Source of the DNA: Clostridia bacterium
GTDB lineage: Bacteria; Bacillota; Clostridia; Christensenellales; Borkfalkiaceae
DNA: 39,714 nt
Reading direction: 5' to 3'
NCBI GenBank assembly: GCA_017501885.1
Contig: JAFVWA010000155.1
Location: 1 to 39,714, forward strand
Shown piece after piece: positions 23,232-30,997 of the stretch. The notes beneath the pieces are model-generated. The model had not been told where the DNA came from, searched no databases, and saw only the letters and a list, made by a program, of their open reading frames with translations. The position numbers and the translations under genes were made by a program. How positions within the stretch are numbered: position 1 is the first letter of the stretch; the number at the start of each line of letters is the position of its first letter.

Positions 23232-24254
23232 CTACATTCTTTTTTTGCCTTGCTCGTAAATCTCACATACGAGTTTATGCGTTTTTAAGGCTTCTCTTGC
23301 GCTTATATCGAGTTTTTCCAAACCTAAGCACGCCTTATAAAACTGTTCTATTTGACGAACGTGTTGAAATCCCCAATAATCTTTGCCACCGTCTACTGCG
23401 GTAACTTTGTCTTGGTGCGCTTCTTCTACACTTCCGTCGTTATAGTAAATATACGCATCGTCATAGTCGAATACTACTTTTGCTTTTTCACAGTAAAGTT
23501 TGATTTCAATAGGCTCGTCGCAACCATAGTTATTCATACAGTAAAATCCGTATTTAGTGCCGTTTTTGTAGGTTATTAAACCTTCTGCACTATCTTCAAC
23601 GGCTACTGCTTTATGCCCACGATTAGCCATTGAACAGCTTACGCTTTCTACTTCGCTATTTACAACCCAATTAACTAAGTCGATAGAGTGAATCGCTTGG
23701 TCAATAACTACTCCGCCGCCTTCTTTATCCCAAGTTCCTTTCCAGTCGCTTCCCGAATAGTATTCATCCGACCTATCCCAAGTCAAAACTGAACGAGCAG
23801 AGATGATTTTACCAAGTTTGCCTTGTTCCATAGCATTTTTAACGAGTTTTGCAGAGTTGTTGTAACGGCATTGAAGAATAATTCCGTATAATACGCCTAA
23901 TTCTTCTGCCCTTTCAACGGCTTTAAGTGCACTTTCATAGTCGGTTGACATTGGTTTTTCGCTTAAAACCTTAACCCCCTTTTCTATTGCATATAAAGAT
24001 GCGGGAACGTGCAAGTAGTGTGGAAGCAAAACGTGAACGGCATCGAGCTTTTCGTTGTCTAGCATTTCTTTGTAATCGTAATAAGCCTTGACTCCGTATT
24101 GCTTTGCAACCGCGTCTGCTCTATCCTTTTTAATATCACAACAGCAAACAAGCTCTGCCATTGGCAATTCGTTTATAGCAGAAAGGTGCATTACCGATAT
24201 TCTGCCACAACCTATAACGCCTACTTTTAAGGTCTTTATTTTATTGTTTTCCAT
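23232..24254 (-). CDS. Gfo/Idh/MocA family oxidoreductase
   Basis: The 340-residue protein has the canonical dinucleotide fold: VGVIGCGRISVMHLSAI at about 11-27 (GxGxxx), LSEKPMSTDY near 97-106 (catalytic-lobe EKP Lys), and GGGVVIDQAIHSIDLVNWV near 179-197 (His of the active site). Family members oxidise or epimerise sugars and inositols with NAD(H). The start overlaps the preceding gene by 19 bp, showing tight coupling. It is third in the module behind the divergent AraC regulator. Confidence 0.88.
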   Translation of the reverse strand: MENNKIKTLKVGVIGCGRISVMHLSAINELPMAELVCCCDIKKDRADAVAKQYGVKAYYDYKEMLDNEKLDAVHVLLPHYLHVPASLYAIEKGVKVLSEKPMSTDYESALKAVERAEELGVLYGIILQCRYNNSAKLVKNAMEQGKLGKIISARSVLTWDRSDEYYSGSDWKGTWDKEGGGVVIDQAIHSIDLVNWVVNSEVESVSCSMANRGHKAVAVEDSAEGLITYKNGTKYGFYCMNNYGCDEPIEIKLYCEKAKVVFDYDDAYIYYNDGSVEEAHQDKVTAVDGGKDYWGFQHVRQIEQFYKACLGLEKLDISAREALKTHKLVCEIYEQGKKRM

Positions 24255-25072
24255 ACTCCGAGTTCGCCTTTTGCAAGTATTGCATTTTCTCTTATTTTCA
24301 TAACTTCTAACGTTTGCGTTTTAGAAAAATCTGCATCGTTACCTTCAAAGAAGGTTACAATCTTTACCATAAGATTTGCAAAGAAGTCTGATTCTATTTG
24401 CTTTTCTACACCGTCCACGATAGCCTTGAAGCCGTAAGTAGAACTCCAATTCATTTGAGCCTTTCTGCCGTCAGCATATTCAATATCGGTAACAAGCGCG
24501 CCATCACTTTCTTCTACCTTTATTTTGCTTGCGCCCACGCCCATGGTTTTAACTATCATTTCTACTTGGTGAATGATGTATTCGTCATAGTTAGAACCAC
24601 CGCCAAACGTTACGGTTGAATTAACGTTTTTATCGTCTTTGATTTCGTCCGCATAGCGAAGCGCAGAAGTCGAGAAGAAGTCTACGCCTGCTTTTACCGC
24701 AAGGTCGCATATTTGTTTTGCCGTTGCGTAGTCGGGGGCAAACGTTTTATCAATATACACTCTTTTTTTGTCTGCATACTTAAATACTTCGCTTGCAAGT
24801 CTTAAATGAGTGTCGGGGTCAGATGGTGCTAACACTATGATATTGTCGCTCTTTTTGCAAAGTTCTTCTACCGTAGCGCATTGTTCGATGTTCATCTTTT
24901 CACACCATTCAGCAGTCGTTTTGCCGTCTACCAATGAAACGTCCTTTTCCGCCCATGCATAGCATACTTGATAGTCAAGTCCTGCTTTTTCGCAGTAGTT
25001 CTTTATCCAACCTGGATAGTTGTTTGCATGCCATTCACTTATGTAATAATCAACGAAACCTATCTTTTTCAT
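24236..25072 (-). CDS. Short, atypical Gfo/Idh/MocA-like protein
   Basis: The 278-residue protein resembles Gfo/Idh/MocA proteins but is degenerate at the cofactor end. The first strand is followed by KIGFVDYYISEWHANNYPGW in place of GxGxxG, and the EKP motif is replaced by YIDKTFAPDYATAK. It keeps VLAPSDPDTHLRLASEV, a normal family feature. It may bind the cofactor differently, or be a non-redox partner of the two canonical Gfo/Idh proteins in the same operon. AGGAG upstream of ATG; 1-bp gap from the previous gene. A comparable short, glycine-poor protein lies in the second module at 34194-35063. Confidence 0.75.
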   Translation of the reverse strand: MKKIGFVDYYISEWHANNYPGWIKNYCEKAGLDYQVCYAWAEKDVSLVDGKTTAEWCEKMNIEQCATVEELCKKSDNIIVLAPSDPDTHLRLASEVFKYADKKRVYIDKTFAPDYATAKQICDLAVKAGVDFFSTSALRYADEIKDDKNVNSTVTFGGGSNYDEYIIHQVEMIVKTMGVGASKIKVEESDGALVTDIEYADGRKAQMNWSSTYGFKAIVDGVEKQIESDFFANLMVKIVTFFEGNDADFSKTQTLEVMKIRENAILAKGELGVWKTIK

Positions 25073-25073
25073 A

Positions 25074-26129
25074 TTAAAAATTTAACTCCTGTTTTTTGTC
25101 TGAAGAAGTATAGAGCGCGTCTAATAACTTAGCGCTTTCTAATACGTTGTCAATGTTGTTCTTATCTTTAACACCCGTGGTGATAGACTCAATAAACGCC
25201 TTGTCTTCACAAGCATACATGTTTGGAATTTCATGTTCGCTGGTAAATGATTCTAAAGTGTTTGCATCGGTAAAGGTGAATTGACCGCCGTAAGAGAGTC
25301 TTGCCCCGCCCTTATCACCTAAAATATCGATATACATTTCGCCTTGTTCAATGTTTTGCGCCCAAGCGCCGTTGAATGCTATACTTGCTTTGTCCGTGCG
25401 AACGTAGCCTGAAATAAAGTCGTCTACGTCGTTTGTGCCTGTTTCTTTATTAGAAGATGCTTCTGCCCACATTGATTTATACTTATATGCTTTCATGTCC
25501 TTTGCCATTTCATTGTAAGCATCACAAGTAACGCTCTTTAACTTTGCTCCGCCCAAAATGTAGAGAACTAAGTCAAGGAAGTGAACGCCCCAGTCGATTA
25601 AAACTCCGCCGCCCGATTGAGATTTAGTGGTAAAAGCACCGCCCAAGCCAGGAATAGAACGGAACGCTCTAAACGAACAATAAGTGTGATAAATCTTACC
25701 AAACTTGCCTTGACGGTTGTATTCTTCTAAAAGTTCAACTGACTTGTGATAACGGTTACATACGCCGATGTTTAAGATTTTGCCTTGCTTGTCCGCTTCG
25801 TCTTTCATTTCCTTTGAAAGAGCGTAGTTTACGGTTATGGGTTTTTCGCAGAATACGTGCTTGCCTGCCTTTAATGCGTCCATAGTAATCGTGTAGTGCG
25901 AATAGTTAGGTGTAAGAACGAATACTGCGTCTACTTCGTTATCCGCAAGCGCAATTTTATAATCGGTGATAACGTTCTCTATGCAAGGATATTCCTTTTG
26001 CTTTGCCTCAGCCTTTTCAATAATAAGGTCACAAGCGTATTTGATGCGAACGTTTTCCATTTGTGTAAGCGCTGGAAAATGCGCGTTCGTTGCTATCGTG
26101 CCACAGCCTATAACTGCTATTGTTTTCAT
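25074..26129 (-). CDS. Gfo/Idh/MocA family oxidoreductase (first gene of module A)
   Basis: A canonical 351-residue member: MKTIAVIGCGTIATNAHFPAL (GxGxxx at the N-terminus), VFVLTPNYSHYTITMDALK, HVFCEKPITVNY (EKP) and GGGVLIDWGVHFLDLVLYILGG (active-site His). Expected activity is NAD(P)-dependent oxidation or reduction of a sugar or polyol. AGGAGG precedes the ATG. It is the first gene of a four-gene minus-strand operon facing the AraC gene at 26296. Confidence 0.9.
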   Translation of the reverse strand: MKTIAVIGCGTIATNAHFPALTQMENVRIKYACDLIIEKAEAKQKEYPCIENVITDYKIALADNEVDAVFVLTPNYSHYTITMDALKAGKHVFCEKPITVNYALSKEMKDEADKQGKILNIGVCNRYHKSVELLEEYNRQGKFGKIYHTYCSFRAFRSIPGLGGAFTTKSQSGGGVLIDWGVHFLDLVLYILGGAKLKSVTCDAYNEMAKDMKAYKYKSMWAEASSNKETGTNDVDDFISGYVRTDKASIAFNGAWAQNIEQGEMYIDILGDKGGARLSYGGQFTFTDANTLESFTSEHEIPNMYACEDKAFIESITTGVKDKNNIDNVLESAKLLDALYTSSDKKQELNF

Positions 26130-26195
26130 TTTAATTCCTCCTGTGGGTTTTTGCGTTTTCTTGACTATTGGTTAGTCTTTTCACCCTACGTTTTT

Positions 26196-26224
26196 ATTAT
26201 ATTTTAATTGATTAGTTTTGTCTT
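26196..26224 (-). promoter_or_regulatory. Probable promoter of the first Gfo/Idh operon
   Basis: Minus-strand -10 TATAAT (26196-26201) with a weak -35 AAGACA (26219-26224) at 17 bp, as expected for an activator-dependent promoter. GACTATTGGTTAGTC (26163-26177), an inverted repeat, lies in the leader. Confidence 0.6.
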
Positions 26225-26238
26225 TAACAAAATATATC

Positions 26239-26267
26239 TTGTTTTTTAGCATTTTTTATGATAAAAT
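26239..26267 (+). promoter_or_regulatory. Promoter of the AraC gene at 26296
   Basis: -35 TTGTTT (26239-26244), 17-bp spacer, -10 TAAAAT (26262-26267). The start site is near 26274. Confidence 0.6.
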
Positions 26268-26295
26268 AAATAAAACTGCAAAACAAGAGGTTTTT

Positions 26296-27150
26296 ATGCC
26301 AAAGTCGAGATACCATTATAATAACCCGTTTTTTTCTAACCCTTTGCCGTGTGGCGAATACCTACTATTGCAAGTGGGCGAAATGTATTGCGACCAAAGT
26401 TACGCGGGCGAAAAACACAAACAGACGTGTTTTGAACTCACCTATGCCGTAGACGGAGAGGGAAAGGTGTGCGCTAATGACTTAGAATTAAACATTAAAA
26501 AGGGAGATTGCTTTATTTCTATCGATGGAGATACTCACTCGATATTGTCTAATCAAGACAATCCGTTAAGGTTTAAATTTATTGCCATTTCCCCCATTGA
26601 CGGAAACGAAGGCGAACTTTATATCAAACATATATATAAATACCTTCAAGAGCGCAGAAAAATCAACGTGCCCTCACTTAACGAACGTTTTTTAAGAATT
26701 TTTGAAGAACTTGAAAACGGTTTGGTTTTTTCAAGTCAAGCCATTGGCAATGAAATCACTTCTATCCTAATAGAAGTTATTCGTGCTTTAGAAGAAAAAA
26801 CTAACAAGCACTACCCCGTTAAAATTAGCAACGATAACGTTTTGGTGTTTTATATAGTTAACTTTATAGACCAAAACTCAACTCAAATTAAAAACCTTTA
26901 TGAACTTGAAGACGAGTTTAATTACTCTTATAACTACATGTCGGCCGTTTTTAAAAGAATTATGAATATCTCTATAAACGATTACTTCCTTAAAACCAAA
27001 ATGAACGTGGCTAAAAAACTTTTACAAGACGGTCTCTCGGTTACCGACGTTAGCGAAAAATTAAACTATTCTTCGGTGCATACATTTTCAAGAAGCTTTA
27101 AAACTATTTTCGGACAATCCCCAATGGAATTTAAAAACAAAAATGTTTAG
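26296..27150 (+). CDS. AraC-family regulator of the first Gfo/Idh module
   Basis: The 284-residue protein has an N-terminal cupin domain (HKQTCFELTYAVDGEGKV, LNIKKGDCFISIDGDTHSI) and a C-terminal AraC domain (YSYNYMSAVFKRIMNISINDY; VTDVSEKLNYSSVHTFSRSF; GQSPMEFKNK). Such proteins sense a sugar and activate a neighbouring operon. The frame extends to 26218, but ATG 26296 has AAGAGG and follows the promoter. It diverges from the Gfo/Idh operon. Confidence 0.9.
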   Translation: MPKSRYHYNNPFFSNPLPCGEYLLLQVGEMYCDQSYAGEKHKQTCFELTYAVDGEGKVCANDLELNIKKGDCFISIDGDTHSILSNQDNPLRFKFIAISPIDGNEGELYIKHIYKYLQERRKINVPSLNERFLRIFEELENGLVFSSQAIGNEITSILIEVIRALEEKTNKHYPVKISNDNVLVFYIVNFIDQNSTQIKNLYELEDEFNYSYNYMSAVFKRIMNISINDYFLKTKMNVAKKLLQDGLSVTDVSEKLNYSSVHTFSRSFKTIFGQSPMEFKNKNV

Positions 27151-27158
27151 TCATATAT

Positions 27159-27187
27159 TTGCCCAAACGTTTGCTATATGTTAAAAT
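27159..27187 (+). promoter_or_regulatory. Possible promoter of the NrdG-type gene
   Basis: TTGCCC (27159-27164), 17-bp spacer, TAAAAT (27182-27187), with AAAGGAG next to the following ATG. Confidence 0.5.
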
Positions 27188-27206
27188 AAATTTAAAGGAG
27201 AACGAC

Positions 27207-27905
27207 ATGCGTATTTACGGAATGGAAAAACTTTCACTCGTCGATTTCGACGGCAAGGTGGCTTGCACACTTTTTACGGGTAACTGTAATTTTAGGTGTG
27301 GATTTTGCCATAACTCTCCTTTGGTTTTAGATTATAAGTTTTTACCCGAGATTGATGAAAGCGAAGTCTTTGCTTATCTTAGCAAAAGAAAGGGTATTTT
27401 AGAGGGCGTTTGCATTAGCGGTGGCGAGCCTACTTTGGAAAAAGACCTACCTTTATTTATTGAAAAGGTTAAAAATTTAGGCTATGCGGTAAAACTTGAT
27501 TCTAACGGCACAAATCCTGAACTTATAAAGAGCCTTTTTGAAAACGGGCTAATCGACTACCTTGCTATGGATATAAAAAACAACAAGGAAGATTATGCTA
27601 AAATTATCGGCTTTGATAAATACGACACTAAAAAGGTTGAAAAGTCGGTGGACTTTTTACTAAACGGAAAATTCCCTTACGAGTTTAGAACTACTCTTAT
27701 AAACGAATTCCATAAAAAAGAAAACGTCGCTCTTATAGGCGAATGGATAAAGGGCGCTGACAAGTATTTTTTGCAAAAGTTTAAAAATAGCGAAAGTTGT
27801 ATAAGTCAAAACCTTTCCGCCGTTGACGATAAGACGGTTTTGGAATTTAGAGATATTTTGCAAAACAACGTTAAAAAGGTATTCCTTCGTGGATACGATT
27901 TGTAA
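27207..27905 (+). CDS. nrdG: Anaerobic ribonucleotide reductase activating protein (NrdG2-type radical SAM)
   Basis: The 232-residue radical SAM protein begins MRIYGMEKLSLVDFDGKVA and has the CxxxCxxC cluster motif in CNFRCGFCHN (about residues 26-35), then GVCISGGEPTLEKDL with the GGE SAM-binding motif. The opening KLSLVDFDGK...FTGNCNFRC is characteristic of TIGR02495 (NrdG2). It would use SAM to form the glycyl radical of NrdD; nrdD lies in this window at 38065-39714, but the two are not adjacent. It could also be another glycyl-radical-enzyme activase, though it lacks the extra ferredoxin domain found in many of those. AAAGGAG precedes ATG 27207; the longer frame from 27159 is unlikely. 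Confidence 0.82.
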   Translation: MRIYGMEKLSLVDFDGKVACTLFTGNCNFRCGFCHNSPLVLDYKFLPEIDESEVFAYLSKRKGILEGVCISGGEPTLEKDLPLFIEKVKNLGYAVKLDSNGTNPELIKSLFENGLIDYLAMDIKNNKEDYAKIIGFDKYDTKKVEKSVDFLLNGKFPYEFRTTLINEFHKKENVALIGEWIKGADKYFLQKFKNSESCISQNLSAVDDKTVLEFRDILQNNVKKVFLRGYDL

Positions 27906-27923
27906 AAATGTTTTTTATTTGCA

Positions 27924-27952
27924 TTGACTTTACTTTTTATTAGTGATATAAT
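27924..27952 (+). promoter_or_regulatory. Strong promoter of the SCIFF peptide gene
   Basis: -35 TTGACT (27924-27929), 17-bp spacer, -10 TATAAT (27947-27952); near-consensus. The start is near 27959, with ACGGAGG before the ATG at 27983. Confidence 0.85.
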
Positions 27953-27982
27953 TACCCTATAAATAACTTTACGGAGGCTAAT

Positions 27983-28135
27983 ATGCAACATATCGAAACT
28001 ATAGAAACTCGTTCTCTTTGCGAAAGCGCAAAAAACGGTGGCTGCGGCGAATGCCAAACTTCTTGCCAATCTGCTTGTAAAACAAGTTGTGGTATTGCTA
28101 ACCAGCAGTGCGAAAAAGCCGAAAAGGAAGACTAA
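27983..28135 (+). CDS. scfA: SCIFF ranthipeptide precursor
   Basis: A 50-residue peptide with the SCIFF signature: residues 19-24 GGCGEC, 24-28 CQTSC, 30-36 SACKTSC and a C-terminal IANQQCEKAEK. Seven Cys are visible at 13, 21, 24, 28, 32, 36 and 43. Precursors of this family are modified by the radical SAM SPASM maturase next door to form thioether cross-links, and are almost universal in Clostridia; a signalling role has been proposed. ACGGAGG lies at the right distance from the ATG and the gene has a near-consensus promoter. Unlike the usual KTSCT, this peptide has KTSCG, so position 37 is Gly. A hairpin separates it from the maturase. The gene was found by hand; it overlaps an out-of-frame N-terminal extension of the maturase frame. 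Confidence 0.95.
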   Translation: MQHIETIETRSLCESAKNGGCGECQTSCQSACKTSCGIANQQCEKAEKED

Positions 28136-28153
28136 TTAGGCAAAATTATCTGA

Positions 28154-28180
28154 TGCCACCTTTTAAGGTGGCATTTTTAT
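28154..28180 (+). terminator. Attenuator-like hairpin between SCIFF and its maturase
   Basis: TGCCACCTT (28154-28162) pairs with AAGGTGGCA (28165-28173), then TTTTT. It looks like an intrinsic terminator. The maturase gene starts 39 nt later with no promoter between, so read-through would give more peptide mRNA than enzyme mRNA. Confidence 0.8.
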
Positions 28181-28218
28181 TCTATTTTATATCTTTATAC
28201 CTTAAGGAATTCTATAAA

Positions 28219-29604
28219 ATGATACATCAATACAAGTTAGGAAAGTTTAATATAGTTATCGACGTTTGCTCGGGCGCAGTCCACTCGGTTGACGACGTTG
28301 CTTTTGAAGTGATTTCGCTTTTTGAAAACAACGATAAAGACGCAGTTATTGAAAACGTTTATAAAAAGTTTTCTTCTAATCCAGAAGTTACTTTAGACGA
28401 CGTTAAGGAATGCTACGAGCAAGTTGAATTCTTAAAGTCTAAGGGCAAACTTTTCTCCCCCGACACTTTTAAGCCTATTGCCGGAAAGTTAAAGCAAAAG
28501 ACGGCGGGCGTTATAAAGGCGCTCTGTTTACATATTGCGCATACTTGCAACCTTAACTGTTCTTACTGTTTTGCAAGTCAAGGCAAATACCACGGCGAAC
28601 GCGCCGTTATGAGTTTTGAAGTTGGTAAGCGTGCCTTAGACTTTTTGGTGGAAAACTCTGGTTCAAGGCACAACCTTGAAGTTGACTTTTTCGGTGGCGA
28701 GCCACTTATGAATTTTGACGTTGTTAAACAGCTTGTTGCTTACGCAAGAAGTATTGAAAAAGAACATAATAAAAATTTCCGTTTTACACTTACCACCAAC
28801 GGCGTTCTTATTGACGACGACGTTATTGAGTTTGCCAATAAGGAAATGAGCAACGTGGTTTTAAGCCTTGACGGAAGAAAAGAAGTTCACGACCGTTTCC
28901 GCGTTGATTACGCAGGCAATGGAAGTTGGGAAAAGATTGTTCCTAAATTCCAAAAACTCGTTAAAGCGAGAGATGGAAAAAATTATTATATGCGTGGAAC
29001 GTTTACTCATAATAACCCCGACTTCTTAGAAGATATTAAGGTTATGTTAGACCTTGGGTTTAACGAACTTTCTATGGAGCCTGTTGTATGCGCTTCGGGC
29101 GACCCTTCAGAACTTACTGAAGCCGACCTCCCTATTGTTTTAAAACAATACGAAAAACTTGCCGAACTTATGCTTGAAAAAGACGACGAGGGTAAACCAT
29201 TTACTTTCTATCACTACATGATAGACTTGACGGGTGGACCTTGTATCTACAAACGCATATCAGGTTGCGGTTCGGGAACTGAATACATGGCTGTTACCCC
29301 TTGGGGTGATTTATACCCTTGCCACCAATTCGTTGGCGATGAAAAGTTTAAGCTTGGCGATATTTGGAAGGGCGTTGACAACAAGGAAATTCAAGACGAG
29401 TTTATGAGTTGTAACGTTTACGCAAGAGAAGACTGCAAGGACTGTTGGGCAAAACTTTATTGCTCGGGCGGTTGCGCAGCTAACGCCTACCACGCAACGG
29501 GCGATATTAAAGGCACTTATAAATACGGTTGCACGCTTTTCAAAAAGAGAATGGAGTGCGCGATTATGGTTGCCGTTGCTCGAGCTTTGAAAGGTAAAAA
29601 ATAA
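28219..29604 (+). CDS. scfB: SCIFF maturase (thioether-forming radical SAM/SPASM protein)
   Basis: The 461-residue protein has a 100-residue N-terminal peptide-binding (RRE-like) region, a radical SAM domain with CNLNCSYCFASQG (about residues 111-123), and a C-terminal SPASM domain with Cys clusters in CGSGTEYMAVTPWGDLYPC, CKDCWAKLYCSGGC and YGCTLFKKR. This matches TIGR03974; it installs Cys-derived thioether cross-links in the SCIFF peptide. ATG 28219 has AAGGAA upstream; the long frame from 28108 overlaps the SCIFF gene and the hairpin and adds nothing recognisable. Its stop overlaps the next ATG (TAATG), coupling it to the decarboxylase-like gene. Confidence 0.95.
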   Translation: MIHQYKLGKFNIVIDVCSGAVHSVDDVAFEVISLFENNDKDAVIENVYKKFSSNPEVTLDDVKECYEQVEFLKSKGKLFSPDTFKPIAGKLKQKTAGVIKALCLHIAHTCNLNCSYCFASQGKYHGERAVMSFEVGKRALDFLVENSGSRHNLEVDFFGGEPLMNFDVVKQLVAYARSIEKEHNKNFRFTLTTNGVLIDDDVIEFANKEMSNVVLSLDGRKEVHDRFRVDYAGNGSWEKIVPKFQKLVKARDGKNYYMRGTFTHNNPDFLEDIKVMLDLGFNELSMEPVVCASGDPSELTEADLPIVLKQYEKLAELMLEKDDEGKPFTFYHYMIDLTGGPCIYKRISGCGSGTEYMAVTPWGDLYPCHQFVGDEKFKLGDIWKGVDNKEIQDEFMSCNVYAREDCKDCWAKLYCSGGCAANAYHATGDIKGTYKYGCTLFKKRMECAIMVAVARALKGKK

Positions 29605-30941
29605 TGAATACTCCCATAAAAGACTTCGTAGATAAATACGCGTCTTCAAATGCCGAACGCTTACATATGCCCGGACACAAGGGCGTGTCGAATTTAGGCG
29701 TTGAAGCGCTTGACATTACTGAAATAGACGGAGCGGATAGTTTATATACTGCAAATGGCATTATTAAAAAAAGTCAAGAGAACGCAAGTAGTATTTTTAA
29801 CGCGCACACCTTTTACTCTACAGAAGGCTCGTCTTTAAGCATTAGGGCTATGCTCTACCTTGCCCTTAAACACAGCAAGAACAAACAAGATGCTTTCGTG
29901 CTTGCAGGAAGAAACGCGCATAAATCTTTCATTAGCGCTGTTGGGCTTTTGGGGTTAGAAGTCAAGTGGCTATATCCAAAAAAAAGCCAAAACTATTTAT
30001 CTTGCAATATTGATGCTTACGACGTTGAAAAGGCGCTTAGTAACTTAAAACAATTGCCCATTGCCCTATATTTAACTTCGCCCGATTATTTGGGAAACAC
30101 TCTTGATATTCAGTCGATTAAAAAGGTCTGCAACAAGTTTGGCGTGCTATTGTTAGTAGATAACGCCCACGGTAGTTACCTTAAATTTTTACCAAAATCA
30201 CTCCACCCTATTGATTTAGGCGCTGACATGTGTTGTGATTCGGCTCATAAAACCCTGTCTGCGCTGACGGGCGCTGGGTATTTGCATTTATCTAAAAGCC
30301 TACCCGACAACTTAGTGGAACTTGCGCCAACGGCATTGTCGCTTTTTGGCTCTACAAGTCCGTCTTATCTTATTTTACAATCTCTCGACCTTGCAAACAA
30401 AAGCCTTGCTGACGGCTATGCTAAGTCGCTTAATGAGTTTATTATTCAGTTAGATTCATTTAAAGAGTATTTACAGTCAATAGGTTGGACTATTGTCGGT
30501 GACGAAAAACTTAAACTTTCTATAAGCACCAAGGAATACGGCTACTACGGTTACCAAGTAAACGAATACCTAAAAAGCCAAAACATAATATTGGAGTTTT
30601 ACGATAAGGACTTTATAGTTGCTATGTTTACCCCAAACAACGGTAAACGCGCAATTGACAACCTTAAAAAGGCTTTATCTTCTTTACCTAAAAAACAAGC
30701 GATTAACAAGACTTCCCCTGTGTTTGAATGTCCTGAAAAAGTTTTGACGATAAGACAGGCTTTGCTATCCGATACCGAAAAAATTGACGTTGACAATGCA
30801 GATGGCAAAATATTTGCAGACGTTTGTTTCAGTTGTCCGCCTGCCGTTCCCGTCGTCGTGTGCGGTGAAAGAATAAACAAAAAGGCAATCGAATGCCTAA
30901 AACATTACGGAGTTACTGAATGCTCAGTCGTTAAAGAATAA
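29604..30941 (+). CDS. Orn/Lys/Arg decarboxylase-like PLP enzyme
   Basis: The 445-residue protein has the fold-type I decarboxylase signatures: RLHMPGHKG near 19-27, TFYSTEGSSLSIRAML, VDNAHGSYL and DSAHKTLSALTGAGYLH, where the Lys of SAHKT is the PLP Lys. The C-terminal part (about 340-445) is the usual small domain. Relatives decarboxylate arginine, ornithine or lysine to polyamine precursors; the substrate cannot be decided from sequence. It is translationally coupled to the SCIFF maturase (TAATG overlap), so it is probably co-expressed with the peptide system. It ends at a strong terminator. Confidence 0.87.
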   Translation: MNTPIKDFVDKYASSNAERLHMPGHKGVSNLGVEALDITEIDGADSLYTANGIIKKSQENASSIFNAHTFYSTEGSSLSIRAMLYLALKHSKNKQDAFVLAGRNAHKSFISAVGLLGLEVKWLYPKKSQNYLSCNIDAYDVEKALSNLKQLPIALYLTSPDYLGNTLDIQSIKKVCNKFGVLLLVDNAHGSYLKFLPKSLHPIDLGADMCCDSAHKTLSALTGAGYLHLSKSLPDNLVELAPTALSLFGSTSPSYLILQSLDLANKSLADGYAKSLNEFIIQLDSFKEYLQSIGWTIVGDEKLKLSISTKEYGYYGYQVNEYLKSQNIILEFYDKDFIVAMFTPNNGKRAIDNLKKALSSLPKKQAINKTSPVFECPEKVLTIRQALLSDTEKIDVDNADGKIFADVCFSCPPAVPVVVCGERINKKAIECLKHYGVTECSVVKE

Positions 30942-30950
30942 TAAAAACAT

Positions 30951-30987
30951 ACGCCCCCGAAACGCAATGTTTCGGGGGCGTTTTATT
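30951..30987 (+). terminator. Terminator after the decarboxylase-like gene
   Basis: A 13-bp stem ACGCCCCCGAAAC/GTTTCGGGGGCGT (30951-30963 and 30969-30981) with a 5-nt loop, then TTTTATTT. Its core matches the terminator at 19015-19047. Confidence 0.9.
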
Positions 30988-30997
30988 TGTCGTAGTT

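Noticed and set aside
23222..23266. Longer start of the isomerase at 22379-23221
   Set aside because: It would overlap the end of the preceding Gfo/Idh gene, and the MKLGV start with AGGAG is a better fit to the family.
26163..26177. GACTATTGGTTAGTC inverted repeat as a firm AraC site
   Set aside because: The arms are only 5 bp and AraC proteins usually bind direct repeats, so I mention it only in the promoter entry.
28108..28218. N-terminal extension of the SCIFF maturase frame
   Set aside because: It overlaps the end of the SCIFF gene and the hairpin, has no ribosome binding site, and its sequence is not like the family. ATG 28219 has AAGGAA and starts the expected protein.
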